From Coptis chinensis (Eukaryota > Streptophyta > Magnoliopsida > Ranunculales > Ranunculaceae), in assembly GCA_015680905.1 (NCBI GenBank), contig CM027380.1, positions 39,936,001-40,000,000 of the forward strand: a stretch of DNA of 64,000 nt, given 5' to 3'. The notes under the pieces are model-generated. The model was not told where the DNA came from. It saw only the letters and a list, made by a program, of their open reading frames with translations, and did not search any database. This document shows, piece by piece, positions 12,300 through 22,989 of this stretch. Positions within the stretch are counted from its first letter, which is position 1, and each line of letters opens with the position of its first letter. Both the position numbers and the translations under genes were made by a program.

Positions 12300-13875
12300 A
12301 TGCCACCACCCCAAAACTCTAGAGGCATTGTTGAACTTTCCGCGAGAAGGGTATTGCTTAGCAAACACTAGAATGAAGTGAGGGCTACCATATATAATTT
12401 AGATGATAGGAGACTCTCCTCCTTTGAACACGAATTGTGGCGTGAGTCCTTTATCCTCTGGTCTAAAAGGACGGTTGGGTCCTGCTTGCCAGAAGAAACT
12501 ACCGTAGCATCTTTTACTTGCACCTGAAGACTTGGAATGTCTTTCCCTTACCCGACTTGCCTCATGTTGATGCTAGACCTATTAGTAGTTAGAGAGGGTG
12601 TTTCAGTAGCACCTATCCCATAGAGGATGGTGGGATCACTTTGCTGATGGGAGAGGCAATTGAATTTGACCAGAGCAGAAGCATGTATATCTTCTATCAC
12701 ATTGAGGGTAGAGGATGGTCACAGAAAGATGCTTTCTGGCTTTGGGAGAGTTATAACTGGGCTTGTTATATCACTGAAATAACAAATGGCCATATACTTG
12801 AGATTTGTAGTATCTTGGATGCGGAAACCCTAGCCCACTACCACACCTATACACTGCCACTTCAGCGTGGGTGGGGAGAAGTGAGTATAGCGATTGCTTC
12901 GGATGTGTACATTTTCCAAGACACTGGGAACAAGCGGGTCTAAAATCAAATTGTTCTCAAAGTCAACATGGATCTCTTAACGCAGAACCAGCTGGAAATG
13001 GTTTTTCAAGACTCAACAGGACCCGCCTTCAGCTTCTACTTCATCTCTGGCAAGCAAGGGTCAACACTGGGTATGAGTTTGGATCTCCCACGTGAGATGT
13101 TCTTTGCCCATGTAGGAAGGACACACCTTCTGTGGTGTGTCCAAGATGGACATAATGCCACCTACTATGACGAATTCGAGTATAATTCGAATGGAGCATG
13201 TTCTGATGAGGACATTTATTACATTTTCAATCATCAATGTCACACTTATACCAGACCTCATTGCTTAATATGATTGATTTTTAAATCTCAATGCATTATT
13301 GTACTCATCATATTGCCAACAAGAAACATTTACCTTTTGTCCCCTCTTCCACCATCTCCCTCATTTCCCTATCTATTTTTATTTATTGTAAAAATTATTC
13401 TACATACATTTAAATAATATATAGAAGTCATGGCACTGTCATGATCCGATGGACCAAAAAAGGCTACGGAAAAATGTTTCACAACTATGCTTCTTGGATT
13501 AACTTTTTCTTCTTCTCTTTACTTAGAGTTGGTTTTTCCAATATTTAGATCAATGACTTCATGCGGCAGAAATGGGTTGAAGGAGAGGCAGAGTTTAAAT
13601 ACATGGCTGGGGTTGGTATTGCTCACCATGGAGAATGGCTATTGTGGACGGACTGTGGGATAGTGTGCTTGAGTTCTCTTCGAGTGTCCCAGGGACATCA
13701 ACTTGGGTGTTCATATTTCATACTGCGCTTGGCCTTGGTGCGGTTAATAAGGACATTGCTACATAGATTAGAAATTATAACTCTTGGGCAAACACCACCA
13801 ATAACCATTGTGGTAAAGATATTTTATGGGTTAATAACATTAGTGATACAAGCTTGCTTAGCTAGGTGATTTATA
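12300..13875 (+). pseudogene. Possible degenerate plant gene, family not recognised
   Basis: Composition is less AT-rich than the flanks. Three open frames of about 100 codons follow each other on the plus strand: 12641-12943, 12968-13273 and 13561-13869. They contain residue patterns more protein-like than random, such as DLPREMFFAHVGRTHLLW and DGHNATYYDEFEY. The frames do not join cleanly and have no shared splice pattern I can defend. I could not assign a family; a degraded F-box or DUF295-type gene is one possibility, with no diagnostic motif seen. Treat it as a coding relic of unknown origin. Confidence 0.3.
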
Positions 13876-14137
13876 TTTTTATAATCACTACGTTATGAAC
13901 AACTTCTTTTATAAGTCTAGAACTCTATATATATACAATTTCTTTTCGTTTGCCTCACCATGTTTGTTAAGATCTTGGATGTAATTATATTTCAATGGAG
14001 GAAAGTCGGTCAATATATACTCTGCCACCAATGGTAGGTAATGCAGTAATGTTGTATTGTAGTTGTTAATAGTTTGATAAAAGTAAAAACAGATCATCAT
14101 GCATGAACTATCAATGTAGTAGGCCCGGCCGCAGGCG

Positions 14138-14575
14138 GGCTAATTGGCAAGTTATTTGTAAAACTCGTTATCATTATCAATAAAATTTCCACTTAAAAAA
14201 AATAAAAAACAAAAAACAAAGTAATTTTTTAATTTCAATATAATGTTAATCTTTTATAGTTTTTTCCACATGATAGTATGGTTATATATATAGACTTATA
14301 GCGCGCATTATAGGAAGTTAATTAATAATTTGTTGAATTGTTGTAGACTTGTAGGTTAGATATTATGTAGATATATATAGACATAGTAGTATCAATTAAT
14401 GGCTTAAGTACTTAAGTAGTAACTTCATCAGTCCATATTAAATTCTTAGTAGTCAACGCACTCTAGTTTTGTGAATTGAAATAAATACATAATTTTGTTA
14501 ATTTTTATTGTTTAGGCCTTCTGACAAAAAAAATAAAAAATAAATTGCATACTTTTTTTTTAGGTGGGGTGTGCA
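14138..14575. repeat. Direct repeat copy A (about 430 bp)
   Basis: This segment is highly similar to 15513-16117. Shared stretches include CATTATCAATAAAA, GTAGTATCAATTAATGG and CTCTAGTTTTGTGAATTG. It ends in GGTGGGGTGTGCA. It has an uninterrupted GTTATATATATAGACTT site where copy B carries a MITE. The copies flank about 940 bp. They could be LTRs or a segmental duplication, but no PBS, polypurine tract or target duplication is evident. Confidence 0.8.
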
Positions 14576-15000
14576 TATAATCTCGCACCACCTGGCTTAG
14601 AATCCTTGTTTCGTCCCTGCCCTTTCCAGACTCTCCGCCACCACCTTCTTACTTCCCACGTGATCTATTTGATACACGTACCCTTTTCTGACCCTCCACC
14701 ACCACCTTCTTACTTCCCACATGATTCATTTGATACACCCTTTTCAGACCCTCCACCACCACCTTTTTACATCCCACAGTGATCCGTTTGATACACCCTT
14801 TCTAGACCCTTCGCCACCAACACCTCCACCTCTACCACCTTCTGACGTATCTCAACCTCCACCGACTTTTGTTGTATCTCCACCCCCTCATGCTGTCCAC
14901 ACTTTTCCTCTTCTCCTGTATAGGCTCCTCGTTAGTGGTAATCTTATGTGGTATTGTACGAATTGTTGTTCTACTGTCTTTTCAAGAGGTACTTTTTTTT
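14564..15000 (+). CDS. Hypothetical proline-rich frame with short tandem repeats (possibly broken)
   Basis: Three or more units of about 57-65 bp at 14624-14815 each encode a version of FSDPPPPPSYFPHDSFDTP. The repeated motif DPPPPP resembles extensin-like or other proline-rich plant proteins, but I do not recognise the gene. A stop after FYIPQ and a frame change within the third repeat break the reading frame. A second frame (14721-15047) continues through SQPPPTFVVSPPP. A GT donor-like site (AGAGGTACTT) follows at about 14987. This could be the first exon of a small gene whose later exons lie at 15181-15520. Expression and function are unknown. Confidence 0.3.
14624..14815. repeat. Short tandem repeat encoding proline runs
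   Basis: About three head-to-tail units each contain CCACCACCACCTTCTTAC followed by TTTGATACACCC. Unit length varies slightly between copies, and the third unit has small indels that break the reading frame. Confidence 0.8.
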
Positions 15001-15180
15001 CACTATATTTTTCTTCTTTTTTATCGATAAATAGATATGTTTTATAAATATATATAAAATAAAAATTATACAAATACATATATTTTTCTTCTCAAGACTC
15101 TCACTCTCCCCACAAAATCACTTTTTTGTTAAGTTATTATATGTGTACTTACTTTTTTTATTCTCTTTTTCCAAAAACGA

Positions 15181-15520
15181 TGGTTAGGAGGACAGTGGAT
15201 GCTGAGATTGTGGTTGTAGCCGAAGCTGCTTCCTCTATAGAGCTGACACCTTTGAGTAAGTCCAGATACAACCTAACCTTTAGAAAACAATTATATAGTT
15301 TTTATTGTTATTTTGTGTTTTTCTAGGAGCTTCACAGGTTGATGATCCTGATGCTGATGTTGCACATGACTGTGCTGGACCAGAAATTGCTAAAACTACG
15401 AAGAAGCCTCCCTCCTTTCTTTCACTCTCAATTCTTAAACAAACATCAGACCTCAACAAAAAACAAAAAACAAATTCAGAAAGGACTTGCAGCACAGCTT
15501 GTTGCACGTTTGTCCTAATT
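15181..15520 (+). CDS. Hypothetical small two-exon coding segment
   Basis: An ATG at 15181 starts MVRRTVDAEIVVVAEAA and stays open to TTTGA at 15254, where GTAAGT is a good splice donor. A polypyrimidine-rich intron ends in TTTCTAG at 15327. The next exon starts GAGCTTCACAGG and, read in the phase left by exon one, continues ASQVDDPDADVAHDCAGPE into the second repeat copy. The phase match supports a real spliced frame of about 100 residues with an acidic middle part. No family is recognised. It may be joined upstream to the proline-rich frame. Confidence 0.3.
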
Positions 15521-16117
15521 ATTTGTAAAATTGATTATCATTATCAATAAAAATTCCACTTAAAAAAACAAAAAACAATGTAATTTTTTACTTTTAATTT
15601 TAATATTTTATAGTTTTCTCCACATGATAGTTGAGTTATATATAGGGGCAGATGCAGGATTCTCTACAGGGGTACTAGCTTTAATTGCCACTACTAGCTA
15701 TTTGGTTTTTGACATTTTTAGGAGTATAATTCATGAATAGTGACCACTAAATATATATATATATATTTGGCAACGTTAGGGGGCGGGGGGGAGCTATAGC
15801 TCCAAACAGCCAACTCATAGATCCGCCCCTGGTTATATAGACTTATTTATAGCATTATAGGAAATTAACAATTTGTTGAATTGTTATAGACTTGTGGACT
15901 AGATTATGTAGATATATATAGACATAGTAGTATCAATTAATGGGTTAAGTGCTTAAGTAGTAACTTTATCAGTCCATATTAAATTCTTAGTAGTCAAACA
16001 CTCTAGTTTTGTGAATTGAAATAAATGCATAATTCTGTTAATCTTTATTGTTTAGACCTTCTGACAACAAAAAATAAAAAAATTTGCATACTTTTTTTTT
16101 TGGTGGGGTGGAGTGTG
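15513..16117. repeat. Direct repeat copy B, interrupted by a MITE
   Basis: This is the second copy of the 14138-14575 repeat in the same orientation, ending in a matching GTGTGCA. It is longer than copy A mainly because a 189-bp MITE lies at 15643-15831. Outside the MITE the two copies differ by scattered substitutions and small indels. Confidence 0.8.
15643..15831. mobile_element. hAT-type MITE, 189 bp
   Basis: The ends are TAGGGGCAGATGCAGG and the inverse of CAGGGGCGGATCTATG, imperfect inverted repeats typical of short plant hAT elements. They are flanked by an 8-bp direct duplication, GTTATATA (15635-15642 and 15832-15839). The unfilled site is preserved in the sister repeat at 14281. There is no coding capacity. 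Confidence 0.86.
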
Positions 16118-16495
16118 CACATGCTGATGAAAAAAAAGAAGGTATTTGAACTTACCATTATTACAAAGTTAGCCATTCAAATTCTACAAATTCATAATTT
16201 GGATGTCTTGGAGCTAATTTTGTTCGTGTTAAGTACCATGTTTATGTGTTATACAATCTCTGTGTGATCATTGTCATGAAATTGTCAAACACACCTACTT
16301 GTGTTGTATTATATGTTTTGTCGTGCACTAAGAATACATTGCGGTGGATGTTGCAAGCACCTTAGTTTGGTATAATACCATTAAACGGAGATCATGCTAA
16401 GTGGAAAATCCATTTGCAAGACATACTATGCCTCATTAATCTTTTATAATCTTCTAACTTATGTCTTAATAAGTTTATACATTAATTATACTTAA
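16118..16495. other. Intergenic DNA between repeat copy B and the Helitron end
   Basis: No gene or repeat boundary was recognised. A continuation of the 16025-16267 open frame is low-complexity and has no known motif. Confidence 0.5.
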
Positions 16496-16530
16496 CTAGC
16501 ATCTGTGCACGTGCCTTGCACGTGGTAAGG
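16496..16530 (-). other. Helitron 3' terminus with hairpin
   Basis: On the minus strand the 7-bp stem CACGTGC/GCACGTG with loop AAG is followed by CACAGATG and then CTAG. The next base outside is T. In Helitrons this hairpin acts as the transposition terminator. Confidence 0.78.
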
Positions 16531-16959
16531 ACCCATCCATTGCCCAAAAAGTTCATACCACATTAGCACAGGAAGACCTGCCAGATTATACAAAACAAAA
16601 AGTGAAAATAATTTTGGTGTCTAAAACTTTTTTATAAAATTATGTTAGCATACTTCTAGTTGACAATAGCCTTGCATGCCAAAACAATATGGAACTGATA
16701 GGAACACCATGATAACAAAAGACATGTTTGTTTGCCAAGTGACGAAGGTGAAAAAATAATGTAGTGCTCATTATAAATTTGAGATGAAAACTCTACTTAA
16801 CATGGCAAACATGGAATTGAAGAACAATGCTTCGTCTGGATTTGAATAAAGAAGATTCTTTTATTAGTCTCATCATAATCATGAACATGAGGAGAAAAAT
16901 AACAACTCAAAGCCCATCCAAATACCAACTACTTGTGATTCTCTTTACGACTGCACATT

Positions 16960-17359
16960 TTTAAAACAAGTCAAATATACTCATTACAAATATAGGTCCC
17001 ATCGTTCATATATTCTAAAAATAATTCCAACAAACTGAATGAGAATGGCCAAGAAAAACATTTGCAATATGATACTTCCATTACAACAATGACATTCAAA
17101 TTTATCAAAGTGAGCAATGTCGGCGCTAAAAGACTTGGTGTCAATGATCCCGACGTCGTTATATTCCCAAGTTTACTTTGAAATCCCAAAGCTTTTTCAT
17201 GGTTATCTGAATTTTATCCCAAATAAAAAACTTGTACTCTTCAAAAGAGAACCTTGTCAACAGAATGAACACCGGTATCTCGTTGAAGTTGACACTATAA
17301 ACATGAAGGGAAAAAAAAAAGTTATACATATTGTGATGAATATACTTAAATTGCCATAG
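16960..17359. other. Unassigned DNA 3' of the MSL fragment inside the Helitron
   Basis: Minus-strand frames here do not match the expected C-terminal part of MSL proteins. An exon-like stretch after TTCAG at about 17208 could be unrelated captured DNA. No family was assigned. Confidence 0.35.
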
Positions 17360-18265
17360 GCCACACTACATCTCCCATATCCGGACTTCGATAGTAATTA
17401 CTAATAGGTTTAGTAGAGAGGACACTGTTGGGGCATATGATCTTCTAGTTGTCAAAGCTCAGAAACACTGTAGTTAAGATGTTCATTTCTTCCACTACCA
17501 TCTGAGACAATATAATCACATATTAGAACAAAAAAAATTCCAACACACACAAAAAAAAACACCCAAGTTCAGGTCAACTTTGTTCTTACCTGAACACCTT
17601 CCATTTCACACCGATCACCCACGTCAAAAGGGTGCATGACAAATAAGAAAATGATGGCTTCAAATACCATCTTGCAGGTGTTTCCAAACATGAAACCTAC
17701 CGGAAGGAGCTGTGTGCTTCTAACAACCAGAAGTTGCGTGGTTGCAATTCCAAGTATGAGAAGCCAAATAACCAATATTATGATCCCCATAACAGCGTTC
17801 ACCATGTGGTGGAGTTGGTTTACAGCTGTTTTTGTATCGCCCAGGGTCAAGGCAAGGGCTTTCCTTTCTCTCAAAGCATTAACCTGAAATCAAAAGGTGC
17901 AGCAAATTAAATTGTATTCCTATTTGTTTTTGCACAAATTTAAGTTTGAAAACACATATTACAATTGCAACAAAGAATGAAGTCAAGACATTCTTCTTCT
18001 TTACAATTCCCAACCCCCAGGGTGATAAATTGATGACATCTATCAAAGGAGGATAACAAATCCAGAACCTGGGCAATTGGCATGATGACTTTTAATTTAA
18101 ACTGTATAATTGAAACGAAGAACAGGGTCAAAGATCTTTACCACCCAATTCTTAAGAGATGCTTTCTTGACCCTCTTGGTTTCCGCTGCTCCTTCAAACA
18201 AACTCATTGTCTTTGAAGCTTCATCCTCTCTTATGAAACGCATCAGATCCTCTAGATAGATATAC
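17360..18265 (-). pseudogene. Captured MscS-like (MSL, plasma-membrane type) channel gene fragment
   Basis: Three exons with correct splice borders match plant MSL proteins of the MSL4-10 group. 18265-18142 encodes YIYLEDLMRFIREDEA and SLFEGAAETKRVKK. 17883-17590 encodes RKALALTLGDTKTAVNQLHH, a membrane segment, then VFEAIIFLFVMHPFDVGDRC. 17501 to about 17360 encodes VVEEMNILTTVFL, then ICPNSVLSTKPISNYYRSPD. These cover the linker, last transmembrane segment and start of the MscS beta domain. An in-frame TAG follows FDN in the third exon, and the frame degrades after GDVV. Upstream and C-terminal exons are absent. Introns are retained, consistent with Helitron capture of genomic DNA. Confidence 0.88.
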
Positions 18266-18344
18266 CTGTCACCAAGAGACAGAACATGCGAACTTAAGAG
18301 AATGGCAATTGATAGGAAGCATATAATAATCCTATTTGCTTCCC

Positions 18345-18870
18345 CTATAATGTCACATATGGTCTACTGCTCTTGCTAAAAGCCTTCTCAATCAAATGCC
18401 AAGATAATGCCAACAAAACTGCTCCACTTAATGTGAAGAAGAACCCAAGCAAGTACTTCGCTATGGCCATCTAACACCTCGATGTTAAAAGTTTAAGCTG
18501 TGCATACACTAACTGCACACAATCACTGCCAAATATATTGGCCTAAGATCCTCTAAATTACAAAGCAAATACAAAATAGACAATTTGCTTTGATGTTTAC
18601 ATGACCTGCACTATTTGGAAGTACCTTATAAAAACTGTTAAAATACAAACCCCCTAAGGCCCGATTTGACATATTGACAGGCAGAACTTCAAACTTATAT
18701 AATATGCTTTGCTCTAGCTTATGGTGCTGGAATACAATGTGTAAGTGTGGTGCTATTGCTTCTTTTACCCATTGGTCTCTTCAAAGGTGTTCCGTTAGAA
18801 AAGAATATATGTAAGATTAACCTGAAGCAATGCCACTAGTGCAGAAAACGTGGTAGCTTCTATCTGCAAT
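18345..18870 (-). pseudogene. Possible captured exons of an unidentified membrane-protein gene
   Basis: At 18470 a TTAG acceptor-like site precedes a 41-codon open stretch with a hydrophobic segment (YLLGFFFTLSGAVLLALSW), ending in TAG at 18345. Further up the minus strand, at about 18863-18821, a stretch reading IEATTFSALVALLQ sits between AG and GT. Neither matches the MSL family that follows, so these may be pieces of another captured gene. They are too short to name, and random open sequence is possible. Confidence 0.25.
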
Positions 18871-20565
18871 GTCCACACTTTATGTTACAATTCTAATTTA
18901 AATCTTAATTGGTGTTCCTTGGAATACTACAATCAAGATGTTTCCTTTGATAAGTAAAAGTAATTTAATATCCTCATACTGATCTGTATGCTCATTTATA
19001 CTAAGATCTCTAAGTAGATTACATTGTCTAATCGATCTCCCGAGGAACCGAGCCCACCAACATAAGATTACTGAAATCCAACTTCAACAACTGCTACAAT
19101 CTCTAAATCTCTTTAGGAATCTCCAAGGGCACAAAAGGCAAATACAAATTCCAATTACAAAATTTAACAGCTCTAACATCTTTGGATGTATACTGCCATA
19201 TTGATGCCTTGACGGAGACATTAAAAAGGAGCAATCACCAGACAAAACACAAAGGCACAAAGGCCTTAACTATGTGTGCCATCCTTCAGGAACTATAGAC
19301 AATGAATGCACAATACTAAGGAACAAATCATTCTCGTATCATCACAACACTAATAAAACTTACTAATCGTAACATGCATAAAGTTTAACATTGAACAATG
19401 ACTGTAACTCATAAGCTTAATAATTGTCATAAAGGTCCACATAAAGATTTCTCTATTTTGGTTTCATCAAAACACCATTGTCAGCTTAGGACCAAGGGGT
19501 AACACTAAAGCTTGTAACCAAGGTGTTTAACTTTCAACTACATGCTACTATATATACGTCGATCAATTCAGAGTACCACAACAATAAAGAAGTTGTAGAT
19601 CAGTTTCCTTTTTCTCCAAAAGTGAACCATAGCCATAAAAAACTTTATTTTCCCAGCGTAAAGGTGGTACAATCACCATCATTATATCACTGCCTCAAAC
19701 CTCTACTATAAAACTCTTGGGCCATGAATTGTTACATGAAGTGGTAGAGATAACAAATTAAATCAATTCGAACAAAGTAATCCCAAAAAGTGATAAACCT
19801 GAATCTGAGGCACATGAAAGATGATTAACAGAATAATAGTAAACACTACATCTATCCTTTCTTAATAAAAAAATATGGAAATCTTTAATTAGCTTAGGCT
19901 GTAGACTTCATGTTTCTAATAGTTTTAAGATCTTCATTGTACCTAAAGAACCAGATGAACCATATATAGAGACATGTCAGAATACCAGTGCTAACACCTA
20001 TAGATTGTAAACACGATCAATGAACATGATATAGATTGTATCCTTGCATGTTTCTTCTTCTTCAGAACTCAATAGTGGTTCACAAACTATATCTTCTTTT
20101 AAATTATCACGGAAATTTATACACTGAAGCCATTCTGGGTAAATTTCGTGAAATAAATGCATGTTTATATTTACTAATTTACACCAAATAGTTTAGAAAA
20201 ATTCCTAAAATTTATAGTCAGAGAGAGGAAAAATGTTCTTTTCTTCAAAGAAAAGTTCCTGACCTCCAACACCTATCCTTAACTAAAGTATTCTTAAATG
20301 TATGAGCACTTAAGATCATGTTAAAGTAATTCAATGCAAATCTTTTTTCTTAAATAGAAAAGGATATCAAAGTTTAATGTAAGGTTAACACCATTTCTGA
20401 TTAAGCCTACTAATATAAAATAGAGTTTGAATGACATCAACATGCATACCTTATAGATCGAGATTGGATGTGCCTGCTTTGAACATGCTTCCAAGAGAGA
20501 GAAGATAGTAACGAAGACGGCTGGGAAATTGGTCGTAGAGATGGCTTGGAACAATTGCCTTTACC
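18871..20565. other. Helitron interior without recognised content
   Basis: This is AT-rich sequence without known motifs on either strand. A minus-strand stretch at about 20554-20450 is open and ends at a GTATGC donor-like site, but I cannot assign it. Confidence 0.5.
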
Positions 20566-20570
20566 AATTA

Positions 20571-20861
20571 TGTAGAACCAGAGGATTCAATTCAATTCAG
20601 TGTATATTTACTTGATTAAATTCTAAAGAGATTAAAATTGTTTATATAGAGTTTACAAAATAGGAAACAACAAAATTCGGTGGCTTGAGAAACATGGGGC
20701 GCAGGTCGCTCCCTATTTAGGCTAGAAAAGGGCGCGGGTCGCTACCAATTCAATCGACATCCTGGACATCGCGTTGGAGCTGGTCGCGCTTCTATCCATT
20801 ATTATATTTGGGCGCAGTGTCGCTACTTCTATACACGTAGCGCGTATCACAGCTTTCTACA
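20571..20861 (-). repeat. 3' LTR of the Copia element
   Basis: The 291-bp repeat runs TG to CA. Its first ~150 bp are almost identical to the other LTR, while the GC-rich remainder, built on GGGCGCAGGTCGCT-like phrases, is strongly diverged. Confidence 0.93.
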
Positions 20862-20876
20862 CTCCCCCTTAAGTTG
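20862..20876 (-). other. Copia polypurine tract
   Basis: On the minus strand it reads AACTTAAGGGGGAG, immediately before the 3' LTR. This is the expected plus-strand priming site. Confidence 0.8.
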
Positions 20877-21477
20877 GTGCATAGATATCAATCATGCCCA
20901 ACTTGTCAACTGAGCTGTCAAACACCTTGTGGGATACACCTTTGGTAAGAACATTAGCTAATTGCTCCTCAGAGGTTACAAACGGAAAACAAATAACCTT
21001 CCTGTCAAGATTTTCTTTAATAAAATGACGATCAACCTCCACATGCTTTGTCCCATCATGCTGAACTGGATTATGTGCAATTTGAATGGAGACTTTATTA
21101 TCACAATGTAAATCCATAGGCTTTTGAAGTTCGAAGCCCAATTCCATCAAGACAGTACGAATCCATAACAATTCAAATACTCCCTGTGCCATACCTCAAA
21201 ATTCAGCTTCTGCACTCGATCTGGCAAAAACTTTTTGCTTCTTACTACGCCAAGCGACAAGATTTCCACCGACAAAAGTGTAATATCCTGATGTAGACCG
21301 TCTATCAGTTTTATCACCAGCCCAATCTGCATCTGTGTATCTAACAATATCCAATGCATCATACTTTCCAAACAGTAAACCTTTGCCAGGTGCTTTTTTC
21401 AAATACTTTAGTATACGAAAGACTGCATCCATATGTTCTTCATTAGGACAATGCATAAATTGACTAACCGCACTCAC
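20869..21477 (-). pseudogene. Copia RNase H
   Basis: The block contains YTDADWAGDKTDRRSTSGY, SSAEAEF and, after a stop near 21195, the DNKVSIQIAHNP stretch, HVEVDRHFIKE and the C-terminal LGMIDIYAPT just before the polypurine tract. These are the expected Asp, Glu and Asp catalytic positions of Copia RNase H. One stop splits it. Confidence 0.88.
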
Positions 21478-21534
21478 AACATAAGCAATATCAGGTCTAG
21501 TATGAGATAGATAGATTAACCTTCCTACAAGACG

Positions 21535-22953
21535 CTAATACCTGCTTTTATCAGTAGGAACTTGGTCATAATGAATGGCAAGTCCGTGATTTATCTCAAT
21601 GGGTGTCTCCATCGGTTTGCAATCCAACATCCCGGTTTTAGTAAGAAAATCAAGGACATACTTCCTCTGTGAGAGTGAAATCCCCTTTTTAGACCTTGCA
21701 ACTTCAATACCTAGAAAATACTTCAGTTGGCCTAGATCCTTCATTTCAAATTCCTTCGACAAATACTTTTGCAATTCATTTATTTCCTTCGGATCATCTC
21801 CTATAACGATCATATCATCAACATACACAATTAGAGCTGTAATCTTACCATCCTTGTGTTTGATAAACAAGGTATGGTCAGAATTGCTCTGTTTGTACCC
21901 AAAAACTTTCATTGACTGTGTAAGTCTTCCAAACCAAGCTCTTGGAGACTGTTTTAGGCCATACAAAGTCTTCTTCAGTTTACACACCTTCCCAACATCT
22001 TTGGGATGGTTCTTCACACCTGGAGGCATATCAATGTATACTTCCTCCTCCAAGTTCCCATTCAGGAATGCATTCTTCACATCAAGCTGGTGCAAGGGCC
22101 AATCTCTATTTGCTGCAAGTGAAATTAAAATCCGAACTGTATTAATTTTCGCTACAGATGCGAAAGTCTCCTCGTAATCAATTCCATAACGTTGTGTGTA
22201 TCCCTTGGCAACGAATTTTGCCTTGTATCTATCAGTAGTTCCATCTGCATTAAGCTTCACAGTAAACACCCAACGACATCCAACAATCTTCATTCTAACA
22301 GGCATATCAACTACCTCCCATATTACATTCTTTTGAAAGGCTTCCAATTCTTTATTCATTGTTTTTTTCCATTTTGAATCTTTCAAAGCATCCTGCACGT
22401 TACTAGGAATAGATATAGTAGACAATTGATTTATGACAAGTGCATGGATTTCAGAAAGGCTATGGTTAGACATAGAGTTAGCTATAGGGTATTTAGCATT
22501 GGCTTTGATGTCTGGTTCATATTGTTTCTTAGGAATTCCCTTACTATCTCTTTGTGATTGTCTAGGTTCAAGACTTTCTACCCCAACAGACTCATTAAAG
22601 GTTATAGGAGGTACCTGAAGCGGAGCATTCTGATCGAGATCTTCAGTTATTGATGTAGAAGGGGAAATGTCGTGTACTACAGTTTCAAATACATCCGGAT
22701 CATGTGCTTCCGTCTCTACTGTTACAAGATCAATTTCTACTTCAGGAACTTCAAATCGTTCCTCTAAGTGTTCCAATTCTTCAAAGACATCAGGATTCTC
22801 TTCACCGCCACTCTCCCCCTGAAGGGAAGACTGGGAAACTCCCCCTGAGGAATACAGGTATGTTTCATGGAATGAGACATCAAGGGATATATACATCTTG
22901 GCATTAATCGGATCATAACACCTATACCCCTTCTGAAACTCAACATAACACAC
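21535..22953 (-). CDS. Copia reverse transcriptase, 472-codon open frame
   Basis: The open frame begins in the integrase C-terminal and linker region and contains a full Copia reverse transcriptase: WVFTVKLNADGTTDRYKA, LHQLDVKNAFLNG, LKQSPRAWFGR and the catalytic YVDDMIVIG. It is uninterrupted across the polymerase domain, unlike the flanking parts, and stops at 21535 just before the RNase H block. In the retroelement it would be cleaved from a polyprotein. The first Met of this frame is unlikely to be a real start. Confidence 0.88.
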   Translation of the reverse strand: MCYVEFQKGYRCYDPINAKMYISLDVSFHETYLYSSGGVSQSSLQGESGGEENPDVFEELEHLEERFEVPEVEIDLVTVETEAHDPDVFETVVHDISPSTSITEDLDQNAPLQVPPITFNESVGVESLEPRQSQRDSKGIPKKQYEPDIKANAKYPIANSMSNHSLSEIHALVINQLSTISIPSNVQDALKDSKWKKTMNKELEAFQKNVIWEVVDMPVRMKIVGCRWVFTVKLNADGTTDRYKAKFVAKGYTQRYGIDYEETFASVAKINTVRILISLAANRDWPLHQLDVKNAFLNGNLEEEVYIDMPPGVKNHPKDVGKVCKLKKTLYGLKQSPRAWFGRLTQSMKVFGYKQSNSDHTLFIKHKDGKITALIVYVDDMIVIGDDPKEINELQKYLSKEFEMKDLGQLKYFLGIEVARSKKGISLSQRKYVLDFLTKTGMLDCKPMETPIEINHGLAIHYDQVPTDKSRY

Positions 22954-22989
22954 AAAAATACACTTATTCGCACGAGGATCAAGTTTACT

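Noticed and set aside
21599..22177. 192-codon plus-strand frame
   Set aside because: It is antisense to the Copia reverse transcriptase, whose catalytic motifs are unmistakable on the minus strand.
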